64,000 nt of DNA from Mesorhizobium australicum (GTDB lineage: Bacteria; Pseudomonadota; Alphaproteobacteria; Rhizobiales; Rhizobiaceae): contig NZ_FXBL01000004.1 in assembly GCF_900177325.1 (NCBI RefSeq), positions 3,224,001-3,288,000 on the forward strand, in the 5' to 3' direction. The notes beneath the pieces were generated by a model that was not told the origin of the DNA, did no database searches, and saw nothing but the letters and a program-made list of their open reading frames with translations. The position numbers and the translations under genes were made by a program. Within the stretch, counting starts at the first letter, position 1; every line of letters begins with the position of its first letter. Below, piece by piece: positions 10,253 through 18,990 of the stretch.

Positions 10253-11173
10253 TTACTTCTTGACCGTCGCGGCGACTTCGGCTGCGAAATCGGTCTCTTC
10301 CTTCTCGATGCCCTCGCCGACCGCGTAGCGCACGAAGCCGGTGATCTTCGCGGCAGCGCCGATCTCCTTCTCCGCTTCCTTGAGCGCCTTCTCGACGGTC
10401 AGGTCCGGGTTCATGACGAAGGCCTGCTTCAAAAGCACGACTTCCTCGTAGAACTTGCGAAGGCGGCCCTCGACCATCTTCTCGATGATGTTCTCTGGCT
10501 TGCCCGACGCGCGGGCCTGCTCGGAGAAGATCGCCTTCTCGCGCTCGATCGCGGCCGGGTCCAGCGCGTCGATGTCGAGCGACAGCGGGCTGGTCGCCGC
10601 GACATGCATCGCCACCTGGCGGCCGAACGCCTTGGCGGCCTCGGCATTGCCCTCAGTCTCGATCGCGACGAGCACGCCGATCTTGCCCAGGCCGTCGGCG
10701 ACCGCATTGTGGATGTAGGTCGCGACCGCGCCCTTAGACACCGCGAGCTTGGTCGAGCGGCGGAAGCTCAGATTCTCGCCGATCGTGCCGACCGCGTCCT
10801 TGATCGTGTCCGTGACCGACTTGTCCGAGCCCGGATAGGTGGCGGCAGCGACCTTGTCGGTCTCGCCAAAGGCGAGCGCCACCTTGGCAACGTTGCGCAC
10901 GATGTCCTGGAACTGGTCGTTGCGGGCGACGAAGTCCGTCTCCGAGTTCACCTCGGCCACGGAGGCCTCGTGGAACCCGCCGTCGACGCCCACCAGGCCC
11001 TCGGCTGCGGTGCGGCTCGCCTTCTTGTCGGCCTTGGCGATACCCTTCTTGCGCAGCCAGTCGATCGCCGCTTCCATGTCGCCATTGGTCTCGGTCAGCG
11101 CCGCCTTGCAGTCCATCATGCCTGCGCCGGTCAGCTCGCGCAGTTCTTTGACCTGTGCCGCCGTAATGCTCAT
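10253..11173 (-). CDS. tsf: elongation factor Ts
   Basis: A 306-residue guanine-nucleotide exchange factor for EF-Tu. The N-terminal UBA-like domain carries the signature [19 protein letters not shown], followed by the core domain with [10 protein letters not shown], the motif that contacts EF-Tu. The dimerisation subdomain includes [16 protein letters not shown]. Length is normal for alphaproteobacteria, which have a slightly longer C-terminus than E. coli. It follows rpsB by about 100 bp containing a UUCG-type hairpin. Confidence 0.97.
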   Translation of the reverse strand: MSITAAQVKELRELTGAGMMDCKAALTETNGDMEAAIDWLRKKGIAKADKKASRTAAEGLVGVDGGFHEASVAEVNSETDFVARNDQFQDIVRNVAKVALAFGETDKVAAATYPGSDKSVTDTIKDAVGTIGENLSFRRSTKLAVSKGAVATYIHNAVADGLGKIGVLVAIETEGNAEAAKAFGRQVAMHVAATSPLSLDIDALDPAAIEREKAIFSEQARASGKPENIIEKMVEGRLRKFYEEVVLLKQAFVMNPDLTVEKALKEAEKEIGAAAKITGFVRYAVGEGIEKEETDFAAEVAATVKK

Positions 11174-11232
11174 TTCAGCCTCTTCATCTCAAAAAACGAT
11201 GGCGCGCGATTGGCATCGTGCGCCTGGAAAGG

Positions 11233-11258
11233 ATGGGCGCGGCCGAAGCCGCGCCCAT
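11233..11258 (-). terminator. rpsB-tsf intergenic hairpin with UUCG loop
   Basis: On the minus strand an 11-bp perfect stem (ATGGGCGCGGC and its complement) is closed by a TTCG tetraloop, just after the rpsB stop. It is followed by CCTTTCC, not a clean T run. The position and stability suggest partial termination that sets the rpsB to tsf ratio, or 3'-end protection. This is inference. Confidence 0.5.
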
Positions 11259-11272
11259 TATCTGGGTTCGGC

Positions 11273-12040
11273 TCAGGCCGGCGCGGTTTCGTCCAGGGCC
11301 GGCTCCACCGGAGCCTCGGCCGAGGCGCCGACGTCGACGCCCATGGCGCCCTGCTGCCGTGCGATACCGTCGATCGCGGCGCGCGCGATCAGGTCGCAAT
11401 AGAGCGAGATTGCGCGCTGCGCATCGTCATTGCCGGGGATCGGGTAGTCGACCTTGTCCGGATCGCAGTTCGAATCGATGATCGCGACGACCGGGATGCC
11501 GAGACGCTTGGCTTCCTGTATGGCGATCGCTTCCTTGTTGGTGTCGATCACGAACATCAGGTCCGGCGTCGAACCCATGTCCTTGATGCCGCCGAGCGCC
11601 TTGGTGAGCTTCTCGCGCTCGCGGTCGAGGTTCAGGCGCTCCTTCTTGGTGAAGCCCTGGGCCTCGCCGGCCAGCAGCTCGTCGAGCTTGCGCAGGCGCT
11701 GGATCGAGTTCGAAATCGTCTTCCAGTTGGTGAGCATGCCGCCCAGCCAGCGCGAATTGACGTAGTACTGCGCGGAGCGCTGCGCGGCGTCGGCGACGAT
11801 GTCCGAAGCCTGGCGCTTGGTGCCAACGAAGAGCACGCGGCCGCCGGCGGCAACGGTGTCGGAGACGACCTTGAGCGCCTGGTGCAGCAGCGGAACGGTC
11901 TGCGACAGGTCGATGATGTGGATGTTGTTACGGGCGCCAAAGATATAGGGCGCCATCTTGGGGTTCCAGCGGTGGGTCTGGTGTCCAAAGTGAACACCTG
12001 CGTCCAGCAGCTGGCGCATGCTGAAGTCGGGCAGTGCCAT
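11273..12040 (-). CDS. rpsB: 30S ribosomal protein S2
   Basis: A 255-residue ribosomal protein of the small-subunit head/platform. The N-terminal signature [22 protein letters not shown] (shown here in part: [16 protein letters not shown]) and the C-terminal [14 protein letters not shown] with NDDAQRAI are diagnostic. The C-terminus has a short acidic, Ala/Glu-rich tail seen in related Rhizobiales. It is the first gene of the minus-strand array, and a good promoter lies about 125 bp upstream. In many bacteria S2 represses its own mRNA through the leader; the leader here is long enough but I did not identify a specific element. Confidence 0.97.
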   Translation of the reverse strand: MALPDFSMRQLLDAGVHFGHQTHRWNPKMAPYIFGARNNIHIIDLSQTVPLLHQALKVVSDTVAAGGRVLFVGTKRQASDIVADAAQRSAQYYVNSRWLGGMLTNWKTISNSIQRLRKLDELLAGEAQGFTKKERLNLDREREKLTKALGGIKDMGSTPDLMFVIDTNKEAIAIQEAKRLGIPVVAIIDSNCDPDKVDYPIPGNDDAQRAISLYCDLIARAAIDGIARQQGAMGVDVGASAEAPVEPALDETAPA

Positions 12041-12163
12041 GTCTTATCCTTTTCCGGTTTGCCTCCACGGACGCTCGACGCTCGGATTTCTCGTTGCGCC
12101 ACCGGAGGCGTCAGCCGGATTTCTCCCGGAAGACCACCCAAGTCCGTGTGTGGAATGGCCGCG

Positions 12164-12192
12164 CATATAGAGGCGTTGCGGCCGAAACGCAA
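12164..12192 (-). promoter_or_regulatory. predicted sigma-70 promoter of the rpsB array
   Basis: On the minus strand a -35 box TTGCGT (12187-12192) and a -10 box TATATG (12164-12169) are separated by 17 bp. It lies just inside or after the 3' end of the upstream minus-strand dehydratase gene's stop region and about 125 bp before the rpsB ATG, giving a leader of roughly 115 nt. Confidence 0.5.
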
Positions 12193-12215
12193 GCGCAACC
12201 GCGTCGCGCGATGCC

Positions 12216-13205
12216 TCAGCATGCTGCGAAATGGCCTGCAAGCGCGCCGAGATCGATATTGCCGCCGCTGAGCACGATGCCGACCCGTTTGCCGGCGCAA
12301 TCGATCTTGCCCGAAAATACAGCGGCCGCAGCGAGACAGCCGGTCGGCTCCACCACCATCTTCATCCGCTCGGCGAAGAAACGCATCGCCGAGACGAGCG
12401 CCTCGTCCGGAACCGTCTCCACCGCCTCGACCTTCTCGCGGATGATCGGGAAGGTGCGCAAGCCGAGCGCGGTCGTCAGCGCGCCATCAGCGATGGAGCG
12501 AGGCACGGCAATCTCGACAATCTCACCCTTCTCGAACGACTGTTGCCCGTCATTGCCTGCCTCCGGCTCGACGCCGAAGACGCGGCAGCCGGGCGACAGC
12601 GCCTTCGCGGCAAGCGCGCTGCCGGCGAGCAGCCCGCCACCACCGAGCGGTGTCACGACGATGTCGAGGTTGCCGACCTCCTCGATGAGTTCCAGCACCG
12701 CCGTCCCCTGCCCGGCGATCACCTCGGCGTGGTCGAACGGCGGAATGATCGCCGCGCCGGTCTCGGAGGCGAGCCGTTGCGTAACCTCGCGCCGGTCCTC
12801 CTTGTAGCGGTCGTAGAAGACCACCTCCGCGCCGTAGCCCCGCGTACCGGCGACTTTCACCGTCGGCGCGTCGCTCGGCATGATGATTGTGGCGCCGACG
12901 CCCAGCAGCTTCGCCGCATAGGCCACCGCCTGGGCGTGGTTGCCGGAGGAAAAGGCGAGCACGCCGCGCGAACGCGCAGCCGGGTCGAGCGCGGCGATCG
13001 CATTGTAGGCGCCGCGGAACTTGAAGGCGCCGCCGCGCTGCAGGCTCTCGGCCTTGAAGAACAGCGAGGCGCCGGTCAGTCGATCGGCCGTCCGCGAGGT
13101 CAGCACCGGCGTCCTGTGCGCATGGCCCGCGATGCGGGCTTGAGCCGCCCGCACGTCCTCGAAGGTCGGAATGCGCAGCGCTTCGGCTACCGAATGTGCG
13201 GTCAC
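12216..13205 (-). CDS. threonine/serine dehydratase-like PLP enzyme
   Basis: A 329-residue fold-type II PLP enzyme. The PLP lysine lies in GGAFKFRGAYNAI, the cofactor phosphate loop is PLGGGGLLAGSALA, and the segment SSGNHAQAVAYAA is the substrate-binding asparagine loop. Catabolic threonine dehydratases, serine racemases and hydroxyaspartate ammonia-lyases share this architecture and cannot be told apart here. It lacks the C-terminal ACT regulatory domain of biosynthetic IlvA, so it is not feedback-regulated in that way. The GTG at 13205 is chosen because GGGAG sits 6 nt before it; no suitable ATG exists. It follows eipB by 39 bp. Confidence 0.85.
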   Translation of the reverse strand: MTAHSVAEALRIPTFEDVRAAQARIAGHAHRTPVLTSRTADRLTGASLFFKAESLQRGGAFKFRGAYNAIAALDPAARSRGVLAFSSGNHAQAVAYAAKLLGVGATIIMPSDAPTVKVAGTRGYGAEVVFYDRYKEDRREVTQRLASETGAAIIPPFDHAEVIAGQGTAVLELIEEVGNLDIVVTPLGGGGLLAGSALAAKALSPGCRVFGVEPEAGNDGQQSFEKGEIVEIAVPRSIADGALTTALGLRTFPIIREKVEAVETVPDEALVSAMRFFAERMKMVVEPTGCLAAAAVFSGKIDCAGKRVGIVLSGGNIDLGALAGHFAAC

Positions 13206-13244
13206 GATCAGCTCCCGATCCCGGTGAATATCGCCTGCGAGCAC

Positions 13245-14075
13245 CTATTCGGGCTTCTTGCAGGTGTCCTTGCTGTCCAGCAGGTCGAGCCCGACCAGCT
13301 TGGCCTTGATGGAGAACTCGCCGTAGCTCATCGTCAGGTCGCGCGTGAAACCGTTGTCGTAGAGCTTGAAGCTGATCGCGTAGTCCGGCACTTCTTCGCC
13401 GTCGTCCTTGGAGAGGTCGAAATAGGCGATCGAAACCGGCCAGTATGGCTCCGACTGGAGGCTTTTGAGCGCCGGCAGTTCCGGATCGTTGGCGGCCGGC
13501 GTCGTCTTCTTGCCGATCACCACCGTCGTGGTCATCACCTTGTTGGCTTCGTCCGATCCGTCGAAGATCGAGGTTTCGTAGAAATTCTCGCCCGCCTTCG
13601 CCTTCTCGATCAGCTCGATCATGTGCTGGGTGGGAAAATGCGTCGCCGGCAGATCAACCGTTTCGGACTGGGGTTTCTGGAGCTTGACCGCCAGCCCCTT
13701 GCCGTCAATGGAAGCCGAGCCCTTCGTCTCCTTGTCCAGCCCGTCGTCGACGAAGAACTTCGTCACGAAGTCGAACGACTTGCCCTCGCCGTCCTCGTAG
13801 GTGGTCATCTGGTAATCGTTCATGCGCTGCGTCTCTTCCACGTTCATCTGGGAGACAAAGCGGTAATTGGTCGAATATCCCTCGCAACGGGATCCAGTGA
13901 ACTCGTAGACGATGCGACCGGCCACGCCGGTGACGCCGGATTTTTCAGACGCCTCGCCGAGATCGAGGTCGTAGACCGCGCGGTGCGCAAGCAGCGCCCC
14001 TGCCGCGCTGGCGAATTCGACCGGAAAGACAGTTGCGAAAAGGATGGCGGGAAGGACAAGGCGCGAAGCGCGCAT
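13245..14075 (-). CDS. eipB: cell envelope integrity protein EipB (DUF1849)
   Basis: A 276-residue periplasmic protein of the DUF1849 family. In Brucella the founding member folds as a beta-spiral and is needed for envelope integrity under stress. An N-terminal signal peptide ends near FASAAG. Two cysteines, C64 (GSRCEGYSTNYRF) and C272 near the C-terminus (DTCKKPE), match the disulfide pair known for the family. Repeated segments such as MTTYEDGEGKSFDFVTKFF fit a beta-rich fold. It is transcribed divergently from ridA and probably cotranscribed with the downstream dehydratase. Confidence 0.88.
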   Translation of the reverse strand: MRASRLVLPAILFATVFPVEFASAAGALLAHRAVYDLDLGEASEKSGVTGVAGRIVYEFTGSRCEGYSTNYRFVSQMNVEETQRMNDYQMTTYEDGEGKSFDFVTKFFVDDGLDKETKGSASIDGKGLAVKLQKPQSETVDLPATHFPTQHMIELIEKAKAGENFYETSIFDGSDEANKVMTTTVVIGKKTTPAANDPELPALKSLQSEPYWPVSIAYFDLSKDDGEEVPDYAISFKLYDNGFTRDLTMSYGEFSIKAKLVGLDLLDSKDTCKKPE

Positions 14076-14223
14076 CTAACGTTCTCCGGTGACCGCATCC
14101 GCACGGATGCGGCCGGTTAAGTTGACTCGTCGGCATTCTCCACTCTAGTCGTGGCCGAAGCGAGGCGGACCGCGCGGGCCCTTCGCGAACAATGGCACGA
14201 GTCTGATTAACGGGGAACGAAAA

Positions 14224-14688
14224 TTGGCCGACACGATCGAAGCCCGCCTCGCCGCCGAAGGCGTAACCTTGCCGGCCGCCGCCGCGCCGGCCGCGAACTA
14301 CGTGCCGTTCATGCAGAGCGGCAACCTGCTCTTCACCGCCGGGCAACTGCCGCTCGCCGACGGCAAGCTGGTGGCAACGGGCCTGCTCGGTCGCGACCTC
14401 GATACGGCGACGGGTCGGGAAGCCGCCCGCGCCTGCGCGCTCAACATCCTCGCCCAGGTGAAGGCCGCGGCCGGCGATCTCGAAAAGATCGCGCGCATCG
14501 TCAAGATCACGGTGTTCGTCGCCTCGACGGCAGACTTCACCGAGCAGCATCTCGTTGCCAACGGCGCTTCGGATTTCCTTGCAACGGTGCTGGGCGAGCG
14601 CGGCAAGCACGCCCGTTCGGCGGTCGGCACGGCCTCGCTGCCGCTCAACGCGCCGGTCGAGATCGAAGCGATCGTGGAACTCGCCTGA
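14224..14688 (+). CDS. RidA family protein (YjgF/YER057c/UK114)
   Basis: A 154-residue RidA-superfamily protein. RidA deaminates reactive enamine/imine intermediates produced by PLP dehydratases such as threonine dehydratase, and a dehydratase gene lies 1 kb away on the other strand. The landmarks are GNLLFTAGQLPLADGK, ACALNILAQVKAAAGDLE and the C-terminal VGTASLPLNAPVEIEAIVEL. It belongs to the longer YjgF-like subgroup (about 150 rather than 128 residues), whose activity is less certain. Translation begins at TTG (14224), supported by GGGGAA eight bases upstream; no ATG is available. It is the first gene of a plus-strand run. Confidence 0.88.
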   Translation: MADTIEARLAAEGVTLPAAAAPAANYVPFMQSGNLLFTAGQLPLADGKLVATGLLGRDLDTATGREAARACALNILAQVKAAAGDLEKIARIVKITVFVASTADFTEQHLVANGASDFLATVLGERGKHARSAVGTASLPLNAPVEIEAIVELA

Positions 14689-14698
14689 GGCTCGATCA

Positions 14699-15421
14699 AT
14701 GTCCGATATCTCCTGGTTGACTGAACGCCCGATCGCGCATCGCGGCTATCACGACATGAACAAGACGCGCTGGGAGAACACACTCTCGGCCTTCGACGCC
14801 GCTGCGAGGAACGGCTTTGCCATCGAATGCGACGTCGAGCTCTCCGCCGACGGCGTGCCGGTGATCTTCCATGACCACGACCTGCAGCGGCTCGCCGGCC
14901 AGGGCGGGCTGGTCTGGCAGAAGACGGCGGCCGAGATGGGCGCGCTCAGGATCGGCGGCACCGCCGACCACGCGCCGACGCTGCGTGAGATGCTGAACCT
15001 GGTTGCGGGGCGCGTTCCGCTGGTCATCGAGCTCAAGGGCATTCCCGGTCACGACGAGGGACTTGTGCAGGCGGTCGCGAAGGAATTGCGTGCCTATGAC
15101 GGCAAGGCCGCGATCATGTCCTTCGACCACTGGCTGATCCGCCAGTTCCCGGTTCACGCGGCGGGCATTCCGGCCGGCCTCACCGCCTGGGGCGACAAGC
15201 CGCACGAGATCGAGGCGCATTTCTCGATGCTCGCCAACGGACTGTCCTTCACCTCCTATCACTACGGCCACCTGCCCAACCGCTTCGTCACCTTCATGCG
15301 CGAGACGCTCGGCCTGCCGGCAATCACCTGGACCGTACGCGACGCCGACGCCGTCAAGACCACCTTCTCCCACGCCGACCAGATGACCTTCGAAGGTTTC
15401 GATCCCGACGCCGTCGCCTGA
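14699..15421 (+). CDS. glycerophosphodiester phosphodiesterase family protein
   Basis: A 240-residue TIM-barrel enzyme that hydrolyses glycerophosphodiesters to glycerol-3-phosphate and an alcohol. The catalytic and metal residues are visible in IAHRGYHD (first His-Arg), then AIECDVELSADGVPVIFHDH with the Glu-x-Asp pair and second His, and VIELKGIPG. There is no signal peptide, so it is cytosolic. The ATG at 14699 lies 10 bp after the ridA stop; a longer frame extends antisense-like through ridA and is rejected. Likely role is recycling of phospholipid headgroups. Confidence 0.9.
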   Translation: MSDISWLTERPIAHRGYHDMNKTRWENTLSAFDAAARNGFAIECDVELSADGVPVIFHDHDLQRLAGQGGLVWQKTAAEMGALRIGGTADHAPTLREMLNLVAGRVPLVIELKGIPGHDEGLVQAVAKELRAYDGKAAIMSFDHWLIRQFPVHAAGIPAGLTAWGDKPHEIEAHFSMLANGLSFTSYHYGHLPNRFVTFMRETLGLPAITWTVRDADAVKTTFSHADQMTFEGFDPDAVA

Positions 15422-15468
15422 CGCAGCGTATCTTGCCCCGCAGCGCCGCCGGTCCCACATTGGGGGCC

Positions 15469-16671
15469 ATGGACTCAGCGGCAGGCGGCGGCAATTCAGG
15501 ATCGAGCGATGTCACGCTGAAAGTCGTGACCGGCATGGACGACTTCTCGAAAGAGGAGTGGTCAGGCCTGTCCGGCGCGTCGCGCGGCGATTGCACAACG
15601 TCGTACAACCCCTTCATCTCGCACGACTTCCTGTCCGCGCTGGAAGACGCGGGAACTGTCTCGCGCCAGACCGGCTGGCAGCCGCAGCACCTGCGGCTCG
15701 AAACCTCCGGAGGCACGCTGATTGGCGCCGTGTCGTGCTATCTGAAGTCGCACAGCCAGGGCGAATACGTCTTCGACCATGGCTGGGCCGACGCTTTCGA
15801 GCGCGCCGGCGGGCGCTACTATCCGAAGCTCCAGGTCTCCGTTCCGTTCACCCCTGCGACCGGACCGCGCCTGCTTGTCGCGCGCGGCGCATCGGAGCCG
15901 ACAGTGCGGGCAGCACTTGCCGGCGGCCTGAAGACCTTGACGGACCGGCTCGGCGTCTCCTCTGCCCACGTCACCTTCGCGATCGACGAAGATATCGAGC
16001 TGCTGGAGGAAGCAGGCTTCCTGCCGCGCACCGACCAGCAGTTCCATTTCCGCAACGAGGGCTATGGCGACTACGCCGACTTCCTCGATACGCTGGCCTC
16101 GCGCAAGCGCAAGGCGCTGCGCAAGGAGCGCGCCGCCGCGGTGCAGGACGGCATCACCATCGACCGGCTCACCGGCAAGGATCTGACCGAGGCCGCCTGG
16201 GACGACTTCTTCCGCTTCTACATGGACACCGGCAGTCGCAAATGGGGCCGGCCCTACCTCAACCGCAAGTTCTTCTCGCTGGTCGGCGAGCGCATGGCCG
16301 ACGACGTGCTCTTGGTCATGGCAAAGCGCAACGGCCGCTATGTTGCTGGCGCGATCAATTTCATCGGCGGCGACCGACTGTTCGGCCGCAACTGGGGTTG
16401 CATCGAGGATCATCCGTTTCTGCATTTCGAGGTCTGCTACCATCAGGCGATCGACTTCGCGATCGAGCGCGGACTGAAGGTTGTCGAGGCAGGCGCACAG
16501 GGCGAGCACAAGCTGGCGCGCGGCTACATGCCCGTGATCACCCGGTCGGCGCATTATATCGCTCATCCGGGCCTGCGCCGGGCAGTCGCCGAATATCTGG
16601 AGCGGGAACGGCAGGAGGTCGCGCAGATCGGCGAATATCTCGAGGAACACGGCCCGTTCCGCAAGGGCTGA
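15469..16671 (+). CDS. FemAB/GNAT-like protein of COG3146 (DUF482)
   Basis: A 400-residue member of the family once labelled peptidogalycan biosynthesis, related to FemAB/GNAT aminoacyl- or acyltransferases. Visible landmarks are YNPFISHDFLSALEDAG near the N-terminus, the hallmark FVFDHGWADAFERAGGRYYP-like stretch (seen as YVFDHGWADAFERAGG), the basic SRKRKALRKERAAA helix and the C-terminal EAGAQGEHKLARGY. The substrate is unknown. The ATG at 15469 is used; a TTG 36 bases upstream is possible. It is in a run with ybaK and a HIT gene, an order I believe is common in Rhizobiales. Confidence 0.82.
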   Translation: MDSAAGGGNSGSSDVTLKVVTGMDDFSKEEWSGLSGASRGDCTTSYNPFISHDFLSALEDAGTVSRQTGWQPQHLRLETSGGTLIGAVSCYLKSHSQGEYVFDHGWADAFERAGGRYYPKLQVSVPFTPATGPRLLVARGASEPTVRAALAGGLKTLTDRLGVSSAHVTFAIDEDIELLEEAGFLPRTDQQFHFRNEGYGDYADFLDTLASRKRKALRKERAAAVQDGITIDRLTGKDLTEAAWDDFFRFYMDTGSRKWGRPYLNRKFFSLVGERMADDVLLVMAKRNGRYVAGAINFIGGDRLFGRNWGCIEDHPFLHFEVCYHQAIDFAIERGLKVVEAGAQGEHKLARGYMPVITRSAHYIAHPGLRRAVAEYLERERQEVAQIGEYLEEHGPFRKG

Positions 16672-16712
16672 GCCGCCTTGCAAAGCCTGCGGGGCCGGCC
16701 TAACAGTCGGAT

Positions 16713-17174
16713 ATGTCTCTCGAATCCGTCCGCGCCTTCTTCCAGGCGAACGCACCCGACATCGATGTCATCGTCACGGAAGCAAGTTCCGCGACCGTGA
16801 CGCTCGCCGCACAGGCGCACGGGGTCGAGCCGGCGCAGATCGCCAAGACGATCTGCCTGCGCGTTGGCGACGAAACGCTGCTTCTGGTCACCAGCGGCAC
16901 CGCGCGTCTAAGCAATCGCAAGTTCAAGGACCGCTTCGGCGGCAAGCCGCGCATGCTCGACGCCGAACAGGTGCTGGAGCTGACGAGCCATCCGGTCGGC
17001 GGCGTCTGTCCTTTCGGCGTCGCAAGCCCCCTGCCCGTCTATTGCGACGTCTCTCTCAGGAGCTTCGAGAAGGTCGTGCCGGCGGCCGGCGCCACCAATG
17101 CAGCCGTGCGCATCACGCCCGAGCGCATGGCGGCGCTCACCTCGGCCGAATGGGTTGACGTCTGCGGCGAATAG
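16713..17174 (+). CDS. YbaK/EbsC family aminoacyl-tRNA deacylase
   Basis: A 153-residue stand-alone trans-editing domain. Family members hydrolyse mischarged tRNAs, for example Cys-tRNA(Pro) or Ala-tRNA(Pro). The conserved catalytic Lys region is IAKTICLRVGDE, followed by NRKFKDRFGGK and the Gly-rich GGVCPFGVASPLPVYCD loop. No tRNA-binding or synthetase domain is attached, so it is a free-standing editor. Substrate specificity cannot be read from sequence. It lies 41 bp after the COG3146 gene and 44 bp before the HIT gene. Confidence 0.88.
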   Translation: MSLESVRAFFQANAPDIDVIVTEASSATVTLAAQAHGVEPAQIAKTICLRVGDETLLLVTSGTARLSNRKFKDRFGGKPRMLDAEQVLELTSHPVGGVCPFGVASPLPVYCDVSLRSFEKVVPAAGATNAAVRITPERMAALTSAEWVDVCGE

Positions 17175-17218
17175 CTGACAAGACAGCACGGATTTTGCTC
17201 AACGGGTTGATGAACGAA

Positions 17219-17650
17219 ATGGCTGTCGCCTACGATCCTTCGAACGTCTTCGGAAAAATCCTGCGCGGCGAGCTTCCCGCCCACAAGCTCTATGAGGATG
17301 CCGACACGTTCGCCTTCATGGACATCATGCCGCGCGGTGACGGCCATTGCCTGGTGATCCCGAAGGCGCCGTCGCGCAACATCCTCGACGTCTCGGAAGA
17401 GAGCCTCGCCGCCGTCGCGCGCACCACGCAGAAGCTCGCCAGGGCCGTCGTGAAGGCCTTCTCGGCCGACGGCGTCACGGTGCAGCAGTTCAACGAGACC
17501 GCGGGCGGACAGGTTGTGTTCCACCTCCACGTCCACGTCATCCCCCGCTTCGAGGGCGTCGCCCTCAAGCCGCATACCGGCCAGATGGAAAAGCCCGAAG
17601 TGCTGACCGCCAATGCGGACAAAATCCGCGCGGCCCTGAGCGAAATCTAG
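17219..17650 (+). CDS. HIT family nucleotide-binding protein
   Basis: A 143-residue histidine-triad protein with the motif HLHVHVIPRF, and the N-terminal half FGKILRGELPAHKLYEDADT plus MPRGDGHCLVIPK typical of Hint-like purine-nucleoside phosphoramidases. It probably hydrolyses AMP-lysine-type adducts. The start is uncertain: ATG codons at 17210 and 17219 are both in frame and a TTG lies at 17195; 17219 gives the commonest family N-terminus (MAVAYDPSNVF). Its stop overlaps by 4 bp the stop of the convergent PAP2 gene. Confidence 0.9.
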   Translation: MAVAYDPSNVFGKILRGELPAHKLYEDADTFAFMDIMPRGDGHCLVIPKAPSRNILDVSEESLAAVARTTQKLARAVVKAFSADGVTVQQFNETAGGQVVFHLHVHVIPRFEGVALKPHTGQMEKPEVLTANADKIRAALSEI

Positions 17651-18606
17651 ACCGGCGTCGGGATAGGCTGCGCGGCCTCCGCGACACGGGTCTGCGCGTC
17701 GTAGATCCAGAGGCCGAGCGCCCACGAACCGGCCGCGATGGCGGCTCCTGCCAGAACGTCCATCAGATTGTGCCCGCCATGCGCCAGAATGCCCGGCAAA
17801 AGCAGCAGGCTTAGAGGCACAAGCAGGAACCGGGCGATCCGGTAGGGCCACAGCGCGAACAGCGACATCAGCGCCATCACCGTGTGAAACGATGGAAAGC
17901 CGACCAGGCCCGTCACGCCCATCGCCGAAAGGTCCGTCACTCCGTCCCGGAACAACCGGTTTAGCTCCGCGCCATAGGCCGAGCTGACCACGGGCCGCAC
18001 GATGCGTTCGACCTCCGGGTCGAGCGTCCAGTAGGCCGCCGCACCGCCCGAAGGCAGCATGGCCCAGCAGAAGATCGTCGCGAGCGACGCGATCACCGTG
18101 CCGAGAGCCGCCGCGTGCAGCCGCCGCCGGTCCAGCATGAAGCCGAGCGCGATGAAGGCCGCGAGCAATTGGATGAAGGTCAGCGTGTAGAGCTTCCGGA
18201 CGACCTCGTTGAAATCCGGATGCTTTGCGAACCAGGCGATGAAAGCCGGCCAGGAATAGCCGAGGAGCGCGTCCATCCGAACCAACGCCGCGTCGACAGG
18301 CGCCGTAGGGCGCGGCAGAAGCACGATGTTGAAGAACGCGCCGAAGGCCGAATAGGCGACGAACAGGCCAAGCACATGGGTCGCCAGCGCGATCCGCTCG
18401 CTGTCGCGCACCTGGCGGTAGATCTGGCCGATGCCGATCATCAGCGCCGCGAAGCCGACGGAAAACGTAAAGAATCCGGGACCGAAGGCGATGTCTTTCC
18501 ACCAGGCGAGAAAAAAGCTCGCGACGCCGAGCGCCGCCGTCACCAGAAGGATCGTTCGTTCAGCCGGATGGAATACCAAGATCTGCGTCCTCGCGCCCGC
18601 AAGCAC
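17647..18606 (-). CDS. PAP2 superfamily phosphatase-like membrane protein
   Basis: A 319-residue protein with about eight hydrophobic helices and a PAP2-type active site near the C-terminus: GFPSFHTVMA supplies the PSFH histidine motif and AHGGHNLMDVLAG supplies the distal His and Asp. The arrangement (six or more helices, PAP2 site late) is close to the inositolphosphotransferase/AUR1-like branch of PAP2 proteins. Substrates could be lipid phosphates or a phospholipid headgroup transfer reaction; I cannot choose. It is convergent with the HIT gene and followed upstream by azlD with a small gap. Confidence 0.8.
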   Translation of the reverse strand: MLAGARTQILVFHPAERTILLVTAALGVASFFLAWWKDIAFGPGFFTFSVGFAALMIGIGQIYRQVRDSERIALATHVLGLFVAYSAFGAFFNIVLLPRPTAPVDAALVRMDALLGYSWPAFIAWFAKHPDFNEVVRKLYTLTFIQLLAAFIALGFMLDRRRLHAAALGTVIASLATIFCWAMLPSGGAAAYWTLDPEVERIVRPVVSSAYGAELNRLFRDGVTDLSAMGVTGLVGFPSFHTVMALMSLFALWPYRIARFLLVPLSLLLLPGILAHGGHNLMDVLAGAAIAAGSWALGLWIYDAQTRVAEAAQPIPTPV

Positions 18607-18639
18607 AGTAGCCGCATGCGGTTAAATCCCGGTAAGCCG

Positions 18640-18990
18640 CTAGAGGCCGAACAGGATTCCGGCGATCAGCACCGCCTCGGCCACCACGATGCCAGCGAGC
18701 ATGTTGTGACGCGCCGCCAGGAAGGCGGTAAAGCCGGCAGCGACAGCCCCGACCCGCAGCGCCGTGGGTGTGTCGGCCAGCGCGCCGCCGGGAAAGACGA
18801 TCAGATTGGCGATGACGGCGGCCACGAGCGCGGTCGCGATCGTGCGCACCAGTACCATGGCGTCGGAATCCTCCGAGATCCGACCGCCGATGAACACGCC
18901 GAGATAGCGCCAGAAATCGGTCGCCAGCCATCCCGCGAGCAGGATGAACAGGTATGGCCACCACCAGGCTTCGCTGCCGAAATAGGTCAT
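18640..18990 (-). CDS. azlD: AzlD family branched-chain amino acid exporter small subunit
   Basis: A 116-residue protein with four hydrophobic helices, typical of AzlD. Together with AzlC it forms a two-component exporter of branched-chain amino acids and related compounds. The segments YLGVFIGGRISEDSD and LVRTIATALVAAVIAN agree with the family. Its ATG overlaps the azlC stop by 4 bp (ATGA), so the two are translationally coupled. No local Lrp-type regulator is present, unlike the Bacillus azl operon. Confidence 0.87.
   Translation of the reverse strand: MTYFGSEAWWWPYLFILLAGWLATDFWRYLGVFIGGRISEDSDAMVLVRTIATALVAAVIANLIVFPGGALADTPTALRVGAVAAGFTAFLAARHNMLAGIVVAEAVLIAGILFGL

Noticed and set aside
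9446..12271. 941-codon plus-strand frame opposite pyrH, tsf and rpsB
   Set aside because: Complement of three highly conserved genes; no independent coding evidence.
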